Below are positions 11,346 through 23,369 of a DNA stretch of 64,000 nt, in pieces (within the stretch, counting starts at the first letter, position 1; each line of letters begins with the position of its first letter). Below the pieces are notes generated by a model. That model made no database searches and was not told the DNA's origin. It saw only the letters and a program-made list of their open reading frames with translations. The translations under genes and the position numbers were made by a program. The DNA comes from Onthophagus taurus (lineage: Eukaryota; Arthropoda; Insecta; Coleoptera; Scarabaeidae): positions 35,035,001 through 35,099,000 of the forward strand of contig NC_091972.1 in assembly GCF_036711975.1 (NCBI RefSeq), written 5' to 3'.

Positions 11346-12601
11346 GAGGGTGTTTTTTTAAGCTAGATAGAACTTACGAAAGGGTTAACTGTCAAACGAA
11401 CTGTGATACTGCGCTCACTTTTTGATATTTATGATCACTATACTCTGGCAAATCATCATGAACAGATTGACGCTTGAACAACGTTACCAAATTATCCAGA
11501 TTTACTTTGAAAATCAGTCATCAATTCGCATAACTTATAGACGACTTCGTGATTTGTATGGCACACATAATCGTCCATCTGAGCAAGCCATCCGTCGAAC
11601 TGTGGATAGATTTCATACCACATACTCTCTAAATGATGCAATAGAATCAACACGTCGAAGAAATGTGCGTGCTGAAGAGAATATCGCCGCTGTAAACGAA
11701 TGCGTGGAAGAAGATTCAAATTTATCGATTCATCGTCGGTCGCAGGAATTAGGGCTCTGTCCGTCCACTAAGTGAAAAATTTTGCCCAAAGATCTTGGCC
11801 TACACCCGTTTAAGATCCAGCTGGTGCAGGAATTAAAACCACGAGACCATCATATGCGTCGTTCTTTCGCCGATTGGACTCTAAAGCAGTTAGAAACTGA
11901 TCCGATGTTTTATCGCAAAATTGTGTTCAGCGATGAGGGGCTCATTTTTGGCTTAACGGGCCGCATATGGAGTGAAACCAATCCACAACAGACCCTACAG
12001 ACTCCATTACATCCAGAAAAATGCACCGTTTGGTGTGGTTTGCACGCTGGTGGCATCATTGGACCTTATTTCTTCAAAAATAAAGTCGGAGCTCGCGTTA
12101 CGGTCAATGGTGATCGTCACCTCACCATGATCAATGATTTTTTGTTTGAAAATATGGATGATATTGATCCGGGCGAGATGTGGTTTCAACAGGACGGCGC
12201 TACGTGCCATACAGCGACCGCAACCATTGACTTATTGAAATCAAAATTTGGCGATAAGTTGATTTCGAGAAATGGATATGCCAATTGGCCTCCAAGGTGG
12301 TGCGATTTGACACCTCTCGATTATTTCCTTGGTTGCTGATAAACCAACAATAAACCAAAACCAACATTGTTCGTGTTATTCGTGACATACGGCCAGCAAT
12401 GCTCGAAAAAGTGGCGCAAAATTGGACTTCCAGAATGCGCTTCGTCAAGAAAAGCCGCGGTGCCCATATGCCCAAAATCATTTTTAAATGTTAAATGCCA
12501 TGAATTGATCTTTCGATCAAAAAAATTTTTTGGTTTAACATTTAATTTTTTGTGTTACTTTTTTCAATTTAAAGTTCTATCGGGCTTAAAAAAACACCCG
12601 T
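11346..12601 (+). mobile_element. mariner-type element (DD41D, rosa-like) inserted in gypsy
   Basis: A 1,256-bp element with inverted ends sharing GGGTGTTTTTTTAAGC, then GATAGAACTT, flanked by TA on each side (11344-11345 and 12602-12603). It carries one transposase frame. Nearly perfect ends and only a few lesions suggest insertion after the gypsy copy had arrived. Confidence 0.88.
11458..12339 (+). pseudogene. mariner DD41D transposase, inactivated
   Basis: From ATG 11458 the protein opens with an HTH region (LTLEQRYQIIQIYF, HNRPSEQAIRRTVDRF), then a second DNA-binding part (SIHRRSQELGL). The DDE/D core follows: IVFSDE gives the first Asp, MWFQQDG the second, and CDLTPLDYF the third, with 41 residues between the last two, which identifies the DD41D (rosa) class. 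One in-frame TGA at 11773-11775 stands where the family usually has Trp; both halves are in the same frame. The region after FSDE is shortened (GLIFGLTGRIW) and the tail stops early at FLGC. Family knowledge: cut-and-paste transposase acting in the nucleus. This copy cannot make an active enzyme. Confidence 0.88.
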
Positions 12602-13910
12602 TATTTGCAGTTGGAAACCTTTTTAAAAGATAATTGAAAAGATGTTTTATTAGAAAATTGTTTCTTAAGAAGGTGATTTAATTCTTCATCGTTGCTCTGT
12701 GCATTTTGAATAGTTTCAGCAGAAGGATAGGAATTCGAAAAGAATTCAATATTTATTCTTGAAAGGGTATCAACAACAATATTTAAATCTCCTTTAATAT
12801 ATTTAATCTCTGATGTAAATTAAGTAATGTAGTCTAAAATAGCGAGATTAACGAGGAGATTTTTCTGAACTGGAACGAACAGAATTTATCAAATGTTTAT
12901 GGGCGGTATAAATGATAAAACGATTACCGTAAAGAAAATGTTTGAAATATTTTATTGCTGAAAATATTGCTAGAAGTTCACGATCGTAAGTAGAGTATTT
13001 CGTTTGAGCGGTAGAAAATATTTTAGAGAAGAACGCTATAGGAACGGTATTGTCATCCATTGTTTGAGAGAGTACTGCTCCCAGGGCAGTATTAGAAGCA
13101 TCTATAGTTAATGATTTTCTAGATGGATGAGCTGAAATTACTGATTGTCACAAAAGTTCTTTTGCTGTAGTAAACGATTCGATTTAGTCTTTCGACCAAT
13201 TTCTAAGAGAATTTGCCAAATCATAAAGAGGTCGAAGAATATCTAAAAATTTTGAAACTAATCTGTGATAATAGTTAATCATACCTAAAAATCTTTGCAG
13301 CACTTTTAAATTTTCAGGTTGTGGAAAATCATTAATTGCTTTAATTCTTGATTGTGAAGGAAGAAATCTTGTGAAGAAGTCTAAAGAAAAAACTCCATAA
13401 AGACATTTTGATGTTGATGCCGAATTCGCTTAATCTCAAACAATAATGTTAAATGAACGGTGTTCATCTTCAGTTTTACTAGCGATAAGAATGTCGTCTA
13501 AGTATACGAAAAGAAAATTTAGACCAGAAGGTACTTCATTAATAAAACGTTAGAATGTTTGAGCAGAATTTCTTAAACCGAAAAACATTCTGGTAAATTC
13601 ATAAAGACCAAATGGGGTGGTAATTGCCGTTTTGTGAACATCCTCTTCCGCAATAGGTATCTGATGGTATGCCCGTACCAGATCAATTTTGGAGGGGAAA
13701 TCAAGGTGTAAATACTCGTCGAAAAATGCCTTCAAGGTGCAGATTCTAAGATACCTTAGCTGAAGTAATCTTGCACAATTTAGTTCGTGAGAGAAATGGA
13801 TTTCAAGACGACACTATGACAATACTTCGATTTGAAGACTTGGATAACGAGTAATTAAGGCGCAGAGGATTAGCAGCTAATAACATCAGAGTATGTTATA
13901 GTACAGTGTG

Positions 13911-14035
13911 TTAATTAATTATCGTACCCAACGTCATCATTGCAAGTATACAACCATTATCGCAAATCGCGTATTGCAATACCAATATTGTGATATTGGT
14001 TGCATACTTGGACGTCGGGTACGATAATTAATTAA
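13911..14035. repeat. 125-bp palindrome (MITE-like hairpin)
   Basis: Both ends read TTAATTAATTATCGTACCC inward, followed by ACGTC and imperfect pairing almost to the centre (cgcaaatcgcg). The unit lies about 250 bp downstream of the DPP3 stop codon. No coding. It could be a tiny MITE or a solo fold-back. Confidence 0.7.
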
Positions 14036-14198
14036 TACAGTGTATATGTTATTTAGTTTTCTGTTCGTATGATTCGACAATTTTAAGTAAACTATTTCAA
14101 AACAGAAGTGTTAGAACGAACTTGTTTTCGCTAATTATGGTGACATGCAGTTTTGATCTAAAATATTTTGTTATAAAGATTTACCTTATATGAAACTT

Positions 14199-14204
14199 TT
14201 TATT
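14199..14204 (-). promoter_or_regulatory. Candidate polyadenylation signal of DPP3
   Basis: AATAAA on the minus strand, about 80 nt after the DPP3 stop. Position fits a short 3' UTR. Not proven. Confidence 0.4.
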
Positions 14205-14285
14205 AAATGTAAGAAGATAATTATATAAATATAAAACATTTATATTATATAAAAACATGAAACAAATAATATATAAAAAATAATT

Positions 14286-17200
14286 TTAAGCACTTTTCTT
14301 TTTATCCCCTTCAGCACTATTCACAAAATGATGCTCGTCTTTATTGGTTAAACTAATAAGAGCATCATAAATAAAATCGCAATTATCAAAACGCTCCACC
14401 CAGGATTGAATCAATCCTTCCGTGTTCGGTTCATAACCATGCAAAATTGTATTTTCACCATCTCTAATGATATTTGGCTGAGCAAACATTTTTCGCGGTC
14501 TCTTATTTGCTAAAACAATTTCTCTCCAATCAATCCAAGGTTCAACAACGTTTGTGTATGTATCAAAAAGATTATTGGCAGCTTTTATATCGCTTGTTGA
14601 TTTGTAAATTTGTAGTTTCAGCAAAAAATCTCCGATCGCTTTCTTTCCGGCAGTTTTCAAACTTTCACGATCTAACGTAAGCAGTAAATCCTTGGGATTT
14701 GGTTGAGTTACGGTTGCTACACCTGCTTCAATTAAAACTCTAACCAAAGCAAATCTCGCTCTGGAATGAGCTTGTAACCAACCACGTTTTGAATCCCACA
14801 TTTCCAAAGAACAAATCCCCGTCCATGCAAGCGACAACCAATTTACATAAAGAACATCTTCAGCATCAGAATCCTTATGACCAAAAATAGATAATACCGT
14901 TGGTTCTAAACTTAAATATAAACCAACGGCTTCTGCTCGACATTCTTCGTAAGCAGAACTAAGTGGACCAAAACGACTATCGTATGTGTCACCTGGTCCA
15001 TACCAAGAAGTAGGAGGTTTTCCCGTTAACGGATCGATTAATGTGTCAGGATAATTTACGGTTCCATCAGCTTGTTTTTGAAGTAACTTACCAGATCCGT
15101 GTCCAAGTAATTCATGAAGACCTACTTGCACTTCAAATGCAGTTACTCTATATTTTTGTAAGAGATCTTTATCAGAATCACTCAAAAAAGGAGTGTTTGA
15201 TTGTTGATAACTTGCTGGAATTACGTTACCCAATGAAACGTTCTTGAAACCTTCGGTTTGACGAATGTCATCATCTGAAAAAATACTTCAATTTTTAATT
15301 TATTTTCAAATAGGGTTTGAATTAATTAAGAGGGATTCCGGTCTAGAGAACTTTACATAAATGTTAAAAAAGCGCTTTTTTTTTGTATTCTGATACAAAA
15401 ATGTTTTCAAAAATGAATTCACATGTATTAACTCAATAGTATTTTTAAAATTTATCATATAACGATCTCACAATTCTAACGTTGTTTATTGGAATATTTT
15501 CAAATGGGTAGAAAAGGATCAAGAAATCCACCAAACCATCCGAAACGCAATAAAAAGCGTCGATTTTCCGGAAACTGTTATACGACTGAAAAAGACGACA
15601 AATTCAAGGGCATGTCAGCAAAAATTTTAAATATACCTAAAAATACTGATTCGGTTTAGAAAGAATTTGGTTATTTTACTAGACTTTTTTACCGCTTTTA
15701 GCACCACTCTTGTGATGTGTAAGGAGTGTAAAAGCGATATATTAGTTTTGCAATTAGATGGCAAATAGCATACTAAGCCACTAAGCAATTTTTATTTTTT
15801 GCTTGTTGGGCATTGCAAATGACGGAATATCATTATTTTGTGACTTTATGGACTTTTATAAGGTACCTCTAAAGATACATATTACAGTTGCCTTAATAAC
15901 ATTCATGTGGCCGCGCAGTCGGTTTGTGTAGCTACTTTGAAAAGTGCTGTAGAAGAGGACAACATTTTAAATAGTCAATCGGGGTATACTAAAAATCGTC
16001 TTACAATGTTTGGTGATGGTAGACTCTACAATGTAAGCTGTTAGAAAGTTAGGAGTTGAGGCTGTACAATCTAAGCTGTTATAGACATAGACTCGAGGTC
16101 GCTTGTGGCCGAGGCATTTCTTATAATTAGAGCTGAGGTTGCTTGCCGCCGAGGTATTTCGATGTAAGCTATTAAAGAGTTGACAAAGTTTATTGTATAC
16201 AACAATCTGTCTACAATTCTTTACATTATTAAAATCATATTTTCACCCTCTACCCTCTTCCTCCACTTCAACACCTTCGGCCCAATCATCCCCTCATCCA
16301 TCCCTTTGTCTCCTCACCCCCACAACCATTCTCATCCATCGTTTCCCCTCTCCCGCCTCTCCTAAGATCTGCCCTCGGTCCATCTCCTCCTCCCTCAACT
16401 CACTGCACCCATTCAACATATGTTCCAACGTTTCCCATTCCCCCAGGCACAGCCTACACCACCTCTCCTCATCGGCCAACCAGTATCTGTTAGCTCTATC
16501 CTCGTTTCCACAACGGAACCTAGCCACCAACTTCTTCCCTTCCTCATCTCCTTCCAATAACAAGTATCTAGGCAGCCCCTCCATAATTAAGTCCCTGTAC
16601 ATTCCGTTATACCTTCCCTCTTTTATTTGTGTCCTTCTTTCCTTATTAAGAAGGTAGTAGTTGAGACTGTACAATCAAAGAATATGACGATAAGATGACG
16701 AGCCTTTTGGGCTCAGCCACCTATAAGAAAATAAAACAGGACCCAAACGAGAAGATAGTAAGGAAAATGAAAGAATTGGTAAATCTACAGGAATGCCAGA
16801 AGAACAACAGAAAGGTTGTACGTACAGGCCCCAGTACGAACAAATATGGATTACCTAAAATCCATAAAACGGATGTTCCGCATTGCCAGTGCCATAAATT
16901 CTAGTCCGTATCAGCAAGCAAAACACTTTGCCGAGATTCTGTTTCCTTTTACAGGTAAAACAGAATCATATCTTAGCGTTTCTACACATTTTGTGGAATC
17001 AATTAGGAGTGTAAAGTTAGATCCCCAGAATATCTTGGTAAGTTTCGACGTGGAATCTCTATTCACAAGAAAAACTCATCCCGGAGGGCTTGCAGTAGTA
17101 TGTTCCAGGGCTAGTGGAGTACTGCCTAGTATCAACATATGTTAGCTGGAAGGGAGAATTCTATGAACAATGCGAAGGGACAGCCATGGGATCACCTCTG

Positions 17201-20200
17201 ACATCAATTCTTGCATCAAAATTTTTGAAGAGGAAGCGTTAAGGAAGCGCGCGTGGACACCGAAGCTATGGCTCCGTTACGCCGATGACACTTTCGTGAT
17301 CTGGTAATACGGAAAAGAGCGACTCCAGGAATTTATAGGCTACCTAAACTCAAAAGTTCTCATAACACTTCTTGATTAAATTTACCATGGAAACGGAAGC
17401 TGCAAACCAGTTACCATTCCTGAGTCCTGAGTTCTTGGGAGTGTATCGGAAGAAGACACAAACGAACAGGTACATGCAGGATTCATTCTATTTCCACCCA
17501 CAACAGAAAACTCAGTGATCCAAGCCTTGTTCCAATGTGCAGAAAGGTTATGCGATAAAGAGAACTTAAAGAAGAAAGATTTCTACAAGATGTCAACAAA
17601 CCACGCAAACAGAGGAAAGACTCGATAAGTACTACACCATCCGGTTTTATGTTTCCAACCTTCCTTATGTTTTAGGTCGTGAACAGTGCAGATTTCGCAT
17701 TTGTATGCCCAAAAAACTTGGTAAATATGGCATAAAGTTTGTTGAAATCACTGATGCTCGGATAAGTTATCTTTTGAATCTACACTGATAAAGACAGCGA
17801 TGGCAAAACTTTAAATCAAAAGGAACAGACACTACCAATACCATGCCAGTCTGTAATTAGACTCAGTAAATCTATACATGGAACAACAGAAATATAACAG
17901 ACAATTGGTTTTCGTCAATGCCTTTAATTGAAGAATTGAGAAAAAGGCAACTTACGTTTGTAGGTACGATGAAAAAAACAAGGCCAAAACAATTTTTGCC
18001 AAACATGGCAAAATGGTAGATACGTCCCTATTTGGATTTCAAAATGATGTAACCATTGTATCATTTGTTCCTCGAAAAAGTTCTTGTTTCGTCTATGCAC
18101 AATACACTATAAGACTATTTATAGAGATAGACGGAGCCACTAAAAAACCAGAAATTATAATGTTTTATAACATGACTAAAGGTGGCATCGATATCATGGA
18201 TCAAAAAATTGCAAACTATACGTCAAACAGAAGGTCACGTCGATGGGCAATGAAAATTCCAAAGAATTATATATTCTTTATAGCTCGTATAAGGACATTA
18301 ATGTAGGAAGTCGACTGGATTTCATAAGATCATTGGTGCATCCATTTTTGTAGAAAGATATAATTGGCTAATATACTTCAATCTTTGAGAATAAATATTC
18401 GCGAAATCATACAATTGCCTTTAGAAGAGAATATTTGTACTAGAAATGCTGAAGAGAAACTTGCGACCCGAAAATAGCGTGTGATATGCCCACCACGAAT
18501 TCGTAGAAAGACAGCTTATGTATGTGTTTGTTGTACTAAGGAAATCTGTTTAAGTCATGTAAAAAAAGTTTGGGAAAACTGTATAGCCAGAATTTAGTCT
18601 TTGTAAAAAATTGTTGTGTACATTTTTATTTGGGTTTCTGAAATAAACTTTTTTTCATCAATTTTTTTGTTTTCTTTGGTACTTAAACATATATTTTAAG
18701 ATTTAAATACTTTATAGAAGATAATCTAAATTTAAATAATTGACAAACAAATAATAACAGCAGAGAGTCTGTCAAACTCCGCATGTCGGTATAATATGTT
18801 CCAAGAAAAGCACGTGTTGGGTTAAGGGTTAAGTAGAAAATTATTGTTCCTTATTAATTGCAATGTTCAGATAAAGCCATGTTATCGTTTACCCGAAATA
18901 AAATAGTAACAGTATTTTTTAACTGTAATTTTTTCGGACAGATGAATATCGACATAGAGTGTGCTACATGAAAAATACTCAGAATTATTCTAGTCTAAAA
19001 TTAACTGATAATTTTTTTTAAATAAAAGTAATATAGTAGTAGTAAAAATATTACAGTATTTTCAAAATTCTTTGTTTATTCCGGTATCCTAGCAACGCGA
19101 TCACTTAATTTATCACAGCTTACTTATAAAATAATGTATTTTTTAAATTTCGAGGTTAATTATAAAGTTAAGTATAGAGTTAATACTCTATATCTTTGAA
19201 AAGCTTGAAAAAATTCTAGTTCAATAAAAAATAAAATATAGGTGGTTCCATTCAAAAAAAACATAAGTTGTGTTTATAACTTAAAAACCGTGATGACTAG
19301 AAAAATAGTAAGTGCACCGTTGAATTCTACGTGCAAAAATCTATTAAAATCCTTTTTTACTAAGTTTCCAGATAGCCGCGATACAGGGGGTGTCTGAAAA
19401 CCGTAAATTTTGAATCACTCCCTGTATATCAAAAACGAAGAGGGCTATGAAAATTTGGTTTGCGCCTTTTTTTTTCACAAAAAAGTAGCTCAGGTTAGCG
19501 AAAACCGCAACTTTCTATCTTTCATAATAACTGAGATACCCTACAAACCCATCGAAATTTAGACATCCTGTACACAGTATACAGGTGTCCCGTTAAGGGT
19601 ACGGAGCGGCTGTATCTCGACAACGGTAAGGACTAGAGGTTTGGAAAAAAATCTTTATAGGCAAAGTGGGCAAGAGAAATAGCTGGAAATTATTTTGAAG
19701 TTCGTAATTCGACCGCTAGGGGGCGTAACTGCCAGAGAAACATAAAATTCCCGCTATCTCAGAAAGTTAGGCGATGAGCTATAACTTTGACAACATCATT
19801 TAGTACCTTGGATAATACCGCATCGCTTTTGTTTTGCTATATTTCTCATATCTGTTATAATAAGGGTGGGGGAGGCAAATAAGCTAGATGGCGTTATCTG
19901 CAGCAAATACATATTTTTGTGATTTTGAAGAAAAGTTAAATGGAACGGTACTATTTACTTCACAGACCCTTAGTCACCATAAATTTTGCTAAATATTAGT
20001 GAAAACCGTATCTCGATATCTCTATCCATTCTCGAATTATAGAACAGAATGTTAAAAACTCGTATATCTTAATCCAGTTACTTTAGCAAACAAATAAGAG
20101 AGCACAAAAATGTTATTACCTACAACCTTCCTTCACACTTTATCCAAGCTAAGAACTCTTTCAAAACTATTCTTGAGGCGTGTTTAAAGCCAACGGATCA

Positions 20201-22944
20201 ATGAAACATCAACAAAGATAATAAAACAAAATAAACCAAAACAATTAGAATTACTTAAATTTTTGGCAAAAACAGCTCACAAATGTTCGAAATATCTTCC
20301 ATAAACCTCGATGCATTTATTTAATCTAGTTTCGACGAAAAAAAAAACGCTGTTTATGTCTCAGGCCTAGACACGTTTCTAATAGCATTTAGTATTTTGT
20401 CATATTTTCCCTGATTATTGGTTTTTCTTGAAAAGTCAGGTAGTTTAATCTACCCCATAGATAAAGGGGTGAAAGCAATGTGGGTTTTGCTCGAACAAAG
20501 AATGCATACTATGCAAGTTTACACCAGCTTGTTGAAAGATGCTTCATGCATCCATAGCAGTTGTTATAAAAGGTTTGGAATTATTTTGCGTATTTTGCAA
20601 ACAAAAATTAACTGATACATTTTTTTAATAAGTCAATAATTAAATAAAAGTAATATAGTAGTAAAAATATTATAGTATTTTCAATATTCTTTGTTTATTC
20701 CGGTATGCTAGCAACGCTTTCACTTAATTTATCACAGCCTACTTATAAAATAATAGATTTATTATATATCTTTGAAAAGTTTGAAAAAATTCTAGTTGAA
20801 TAAAAATTAAAATATAGGTGGTTCCATTAAAAAAACGCATTGGTTTATTGGCATTGGCCCTTATTATAACAGATATGAAAAATATCACGAAACAAAAGCG
20901 ATGCGGTATTATCCAAGCTACTAAATGATGTCAAAGTTATAGCTCATCGTTTAACTTTCTGAGATAGTGGGAATTTTATGTTTCATGTTACGCCCCCTAG
21001 CGGTCGAATTACGAACTTAAAAATAATTTACAGCTATTTTTGTTGCTCATTTTGTCTATAAGGATTTTTTTCGCAAACCTCTAGGCCTTACCGTTGTTGA
21101 GATACAGCCGCTCCGTTCCCCTAACGGAACACCCTGTATGTACATATAAATTATAACTCGCACGTTATTTTCAGCAACGTCTAAATCGGGAGATTATCGC
21201 GATAATATGAACACCAATCTATACAAAAAGTGCAGTGTACGCTAAGCGTATTTGGTTGCCTATCTTTTAAAAATGCTTTTATCTAAGTCCTACATCCAAA
21301 ACTTATAGCATAGTTTTTAACAATGAGTCATTCGCGTTTTTCGTGGTAGGGACTATAGTTATCCTCTGAACTAGAATCAAATTAAAATATTCATATTTAA
21401 TTCTACAACTCTTTGAAATGTAAAAAAACCGCAAATAAATTAAATTCAATCTTCAGAATGACGCCATTTTGCTTCTATCGAGGTTTTTTGATTTACATAT
21501 TCTATTTCAGAGGATCTCATCATGGTTACCATAAAAAATGAGGTGGTTTTAATACAAAACCATTTAATTATTACCCTTGTAAAAACTACTGTTGAAAGAT
21601 AATGAAATAAAAACACATTTTATAGGTGCTAGAAAATATCATGGTATCAATGAAGGTACCTAAAAATCGGGACTCTAGACTGGAATTCTCCCTTAATTTA
21701 TTTTAATTACATTATTTTATTCCATGAAAAAAAAATACTTACAATTTGGAATGTTAATACCCGCAGGAATTCCACTACCAGCAAATGTAAGAACATCTAA
21801 AGATGTAAAATCAGGTCGCAAAAACTTATCCTTTTCAAAACCTTTAGGCCAAGGAAGTAATGTGAGCAAATTTTCAGCATTATCAACCAAAGTAGCAAAT
21901 TTCTTTGACATTTCCTTATTAACAGCAGCAACAAATCCTTCAAATTCCCCTCTAACCCCAGCAGGATCTCTGTACGTTTCAATAAAACCTATATAGGACT
22001 CTATTGTAGGTAATTTGTCTTTAATCCAAAACCTAGATCCAGTTTTGTGGTCATCTAAAGATCCCTTTCTAAATGACTCAACATACGCTTTGAGCATATT
22101 TTGTTCAGTTTCATTAGCAGCATAAGGTATTGCTTGTTCTAAATAATTTGCAACTTCCCCCATTAAAGGGGAGTAATCTCCACGGGTTGTTCGGAAATCG
22201 ATATTTTCAGTACTTTCAACTGTTACCTCTCCTCTTTCTTCACTAGCTAAGCGTATTTCATATACAGTTCTTCCCTTTTTTTCAGTTTTAAAACAACGAG
22301 TATTATACAGTTCTAATTGTTTCTTGAACCTATCTTGTACTATATCGTTATCAGCAGCAGTGAAATTTGATGAGAAATAAGTGGTACAACCATGCGGTGG
22401 ATAACCTAAACAAGTTTTTCCAGGTGATAAATCATAAATTGCTTTTTTGTATTTATGCCATAAAGATTCAAAGGTTTCCCACCCTAATGATAATTGAAGT
22501 AGTTCTTCCATACGATCCATATCAATTCCTGGGATAAATTTTGAATCACCAAATCCCTATAAAGATAGATAACAATTAATAAATTGAAAAAAAACTCTCA
22601 AATTTTATTACCTTGTAATTTCCTGCATTACTAAAAATGCCACAAGCATAAACATAGAGTGCATTAATTTCCTCTTCGGAAAACCCACATTTTAAAGCAG
22701 CCGTATAAAATTCTGACACACTTTCAGATTGAAATAATTTATGTAATATAACAAATATTGGTCCTGATTCGGGGCTAGTTTGTAGTAAAGTTATCAAACC
22801 TCCGGTCCACGAAGCTTTGCTTAAGAAATAGGCGTAAAGTTTTTCTTTTTCGGTTAATCCTTTAAAAGCAGTACCGGCATCCAAGTAAACGATAGGTTGA
22901 TCTTGAGGTAGGATATGATGGGTTTTATCGACTTCGTTGCTCAT
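14286..22944 (-). CDS. Dpp3: Dipeptidyl peptidase III (M49 zinc peptidase)
   Basis: Three exons join exactly: 22944-22612 (333 nt, ATG at 22944), 22556-21743 (814 nt) and 15274-14286 (989 nt with stop), giving 711 aa; the family is usually about 710-740 aa. Junctions are GT-AG: NYK|GFGDSKF across a 55-bp intron, and a split Tyr codon (T|AT) giving INIPNYDDIRQ across a 6,468-bp intron. The M49 signature HELLGH falls near residues 436-441 and EECRAE near 492-497; the two His and the second Glu bind zinc and the first Glu is catalytic in this family. Known role: cytosolic release of dipeptides from the N-terminus of short peptides, including enkephalin-like and insect proctolin-like peptides. 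No signal peptide at this start. The frame is intact despite several transposons in intron 2, all of them spliced out. Identification is very secure. Confidence 0.96.
15504..16021 (+). pseudogene. Mutator-like (MULE) transposase remnant, N-terminal part
   Basis: In DPP3 intron 2, plus strand. Starts ATGGGTAGAAAAGG with a basic leader (NKKRRFSGNCYTTEK), then a Cys pair block (MCKECKSDI near 15715-15740), then in other frames SVCVATLKSAVEEDNILN and LTMFGDGR, which matches the SGDGTW start of the RNase-H core in this arthropod MULE-type family. Frames are broken many times and the rest of the core is missing. Same family as the remnant at 23370-23967. Confidence 0.55.
16294..16674 (-). pseudogene. 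LINE ORF2 C-terminal fragment
   Basis: The 126-residue frame contains RYNGMYRDLIMEGLPRYLL and WLADEERWCRLCLGEWETLE followed by HMLNGC, a C..C...H....C zinc knuckle of the kind that ends non-LTR retrotransposon ORF2 proteins in insects. No reverse transcriptase is attached. It lies in DPP3 intron 2, in DPP3's own orientation. Confidence 0.6.
16695..17640 (+). pseudogene. Penelope-like element reverse transcriptase remnant
   Basis: Plus-strand pieces in order: KYGLPKIHKTDVP (about 16845-16885), SSPYQQAKHFAEILFPF and VKLDPQNILVSFDVESLFT (about 16905-17070), EQCEGTAMGSPLTSILAS (about 17165-17220), then RYADDTFVIW (about 17278-17310) and FLGVYRKKTQTNRY (about 17435-17475). This order and wording are characteristic of Penelope-like RTs. 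Several frameshifts and stops. The GIY-YIG endonuclease is not seen; the sequence changes to piggyBac after about 17640. Confidence 0.78.
17673..18597 (+). pseudogene. piggyBac transposase remnant
   Basis: Plus-strand fragments include EQCRFRICMPKKLGKYGIKF (17680-17745), ITDNWFSSMPLIEELRKRQL then TFVGTMKK (17890-17975), and IIMFYNMTKGGIDIMDQKIA with RRSRRWAMKI (18150-18255). At the C-terminus is a Cys-rich finger (YVCVCCTKEICLSHVKK, 18510-18565) before a stop at 18595. These are conserved piggyBac blocks, including the TKGGID.MD part of the catalytic core. A deletion near 17790-17880 and frameshifts inactivate it. I did not find its TTAA ends. Confidence 0.85.
19013..19250. repeat. Direct repeat, copy 1
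   Basis: A segment with aaaagtaatatagtagta, then ctttgtttattccggtat and ctagcaacgc, recurs in the same orientation at about 20640-20850. Copies differ by scattered substitutions and a gap of about 60 bp near 19145-19190. Function unknown; it flanks and partly overlaps the fold-back element at 19579-21139. Confidence 0.7.
19579..21139. mobile_element. Fold-back element with about 290-bp inverted ends
   Basis: The first 290 bp (to about 19865) and the last 270 bp (from about 20870) are inverted copies. They start ATACAGG then GTGTCC, followed by ggagcggctgtatctc, cgaccgctagggggcg and gcgatgcggtatta read from either end. The centre has no recognisable transposase; it carries the second copy of the 19.0-kb repeat. 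Superfamily unknown. It lies in intron 2 of DPP3. Confidence 0.72.
20640..20850. repeat. Direct repeat, copy 2
   Basis: Second copy of the 19.0-kb repeat, inside the fold-back element. Ends with aatataggtggttccatt, also seen at about 19236-19255 before a run of A. Confidence 0.7.
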
Positions 22945-23369
22945 CTTCACAAGAAATTGTCGAATACTAAAATGATTTGCAAGAAATGGACTTTTTAGAG
23001 GTTAAGATGAATCGACCGGAGAAGACAGTTGTCAAGTCACCTGATAATTACAGATTTCTGTAATAAATTTGTTGGGTTTAATTTGAAATAATTTATTAAA
23101 ATTTTTTATTGTTTAAATTGTTTATGTATTTGAAACAATTTGTTAAAGTGAATTTGGAAGACATTAAAAAAATAATAAAAATGTGTATGTTGGTAAAAAT
23201 GACAAATTCTTTTTATTTATTTAATTTGATATCTAACGTTGCTATGCAAGTTAATATTTTTTATATAGATGTCACTACCGAAGAGTTGTCATTAAAGTTT
23301 AAATTTATTCTTATGATTCGTAATTTTATATAAAATGTTATTACAATTTATTATTTTTTTATTTGTACT

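Larger units (their letters stand above)
10270..13738 (-). mobile_element. Ty3/gypsy LTR retrotransposon remnant (pol)
   Basis: Minus-strand pol pieces in the canonical order. Reverse transcriptase: 13550-13735 ([32 protein letters not shown]), continuing with FVYLDDILIASK near 13480-13520. RNase H: 12848-13060 (AFFSKIFSTAQTKYSTYDRE, LLAIFSAIKYFKHFLYG). Integrase: 10685-11035 (THDEGRQFESKLF, FYQPQGNGMLNRFHRTLK). Integrase tail: about 10378-10560 (LRSKYEGPYKVI, then SVNIDLLKP). Frames are interrupted by stops. The mariner at 11346-12601 lies between RNase H and integrase. The element is truncated upstream of RT near 13738; I found no LTRs, gag or env. Confidence 0.85.

Noticed and set aside
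16193-16657. 154-codon plus-strand frame, Ser/Pro-rich
   Set aside because: It is the antisense shadow of the LINE C-terminal fragment on the minus strand.
23109-23333. Plus-strand 74-codon frame near DPP3
   Set aside because: AT-rich, Phe/Ile/Lys-rich translation without any motif; typical chance frame.
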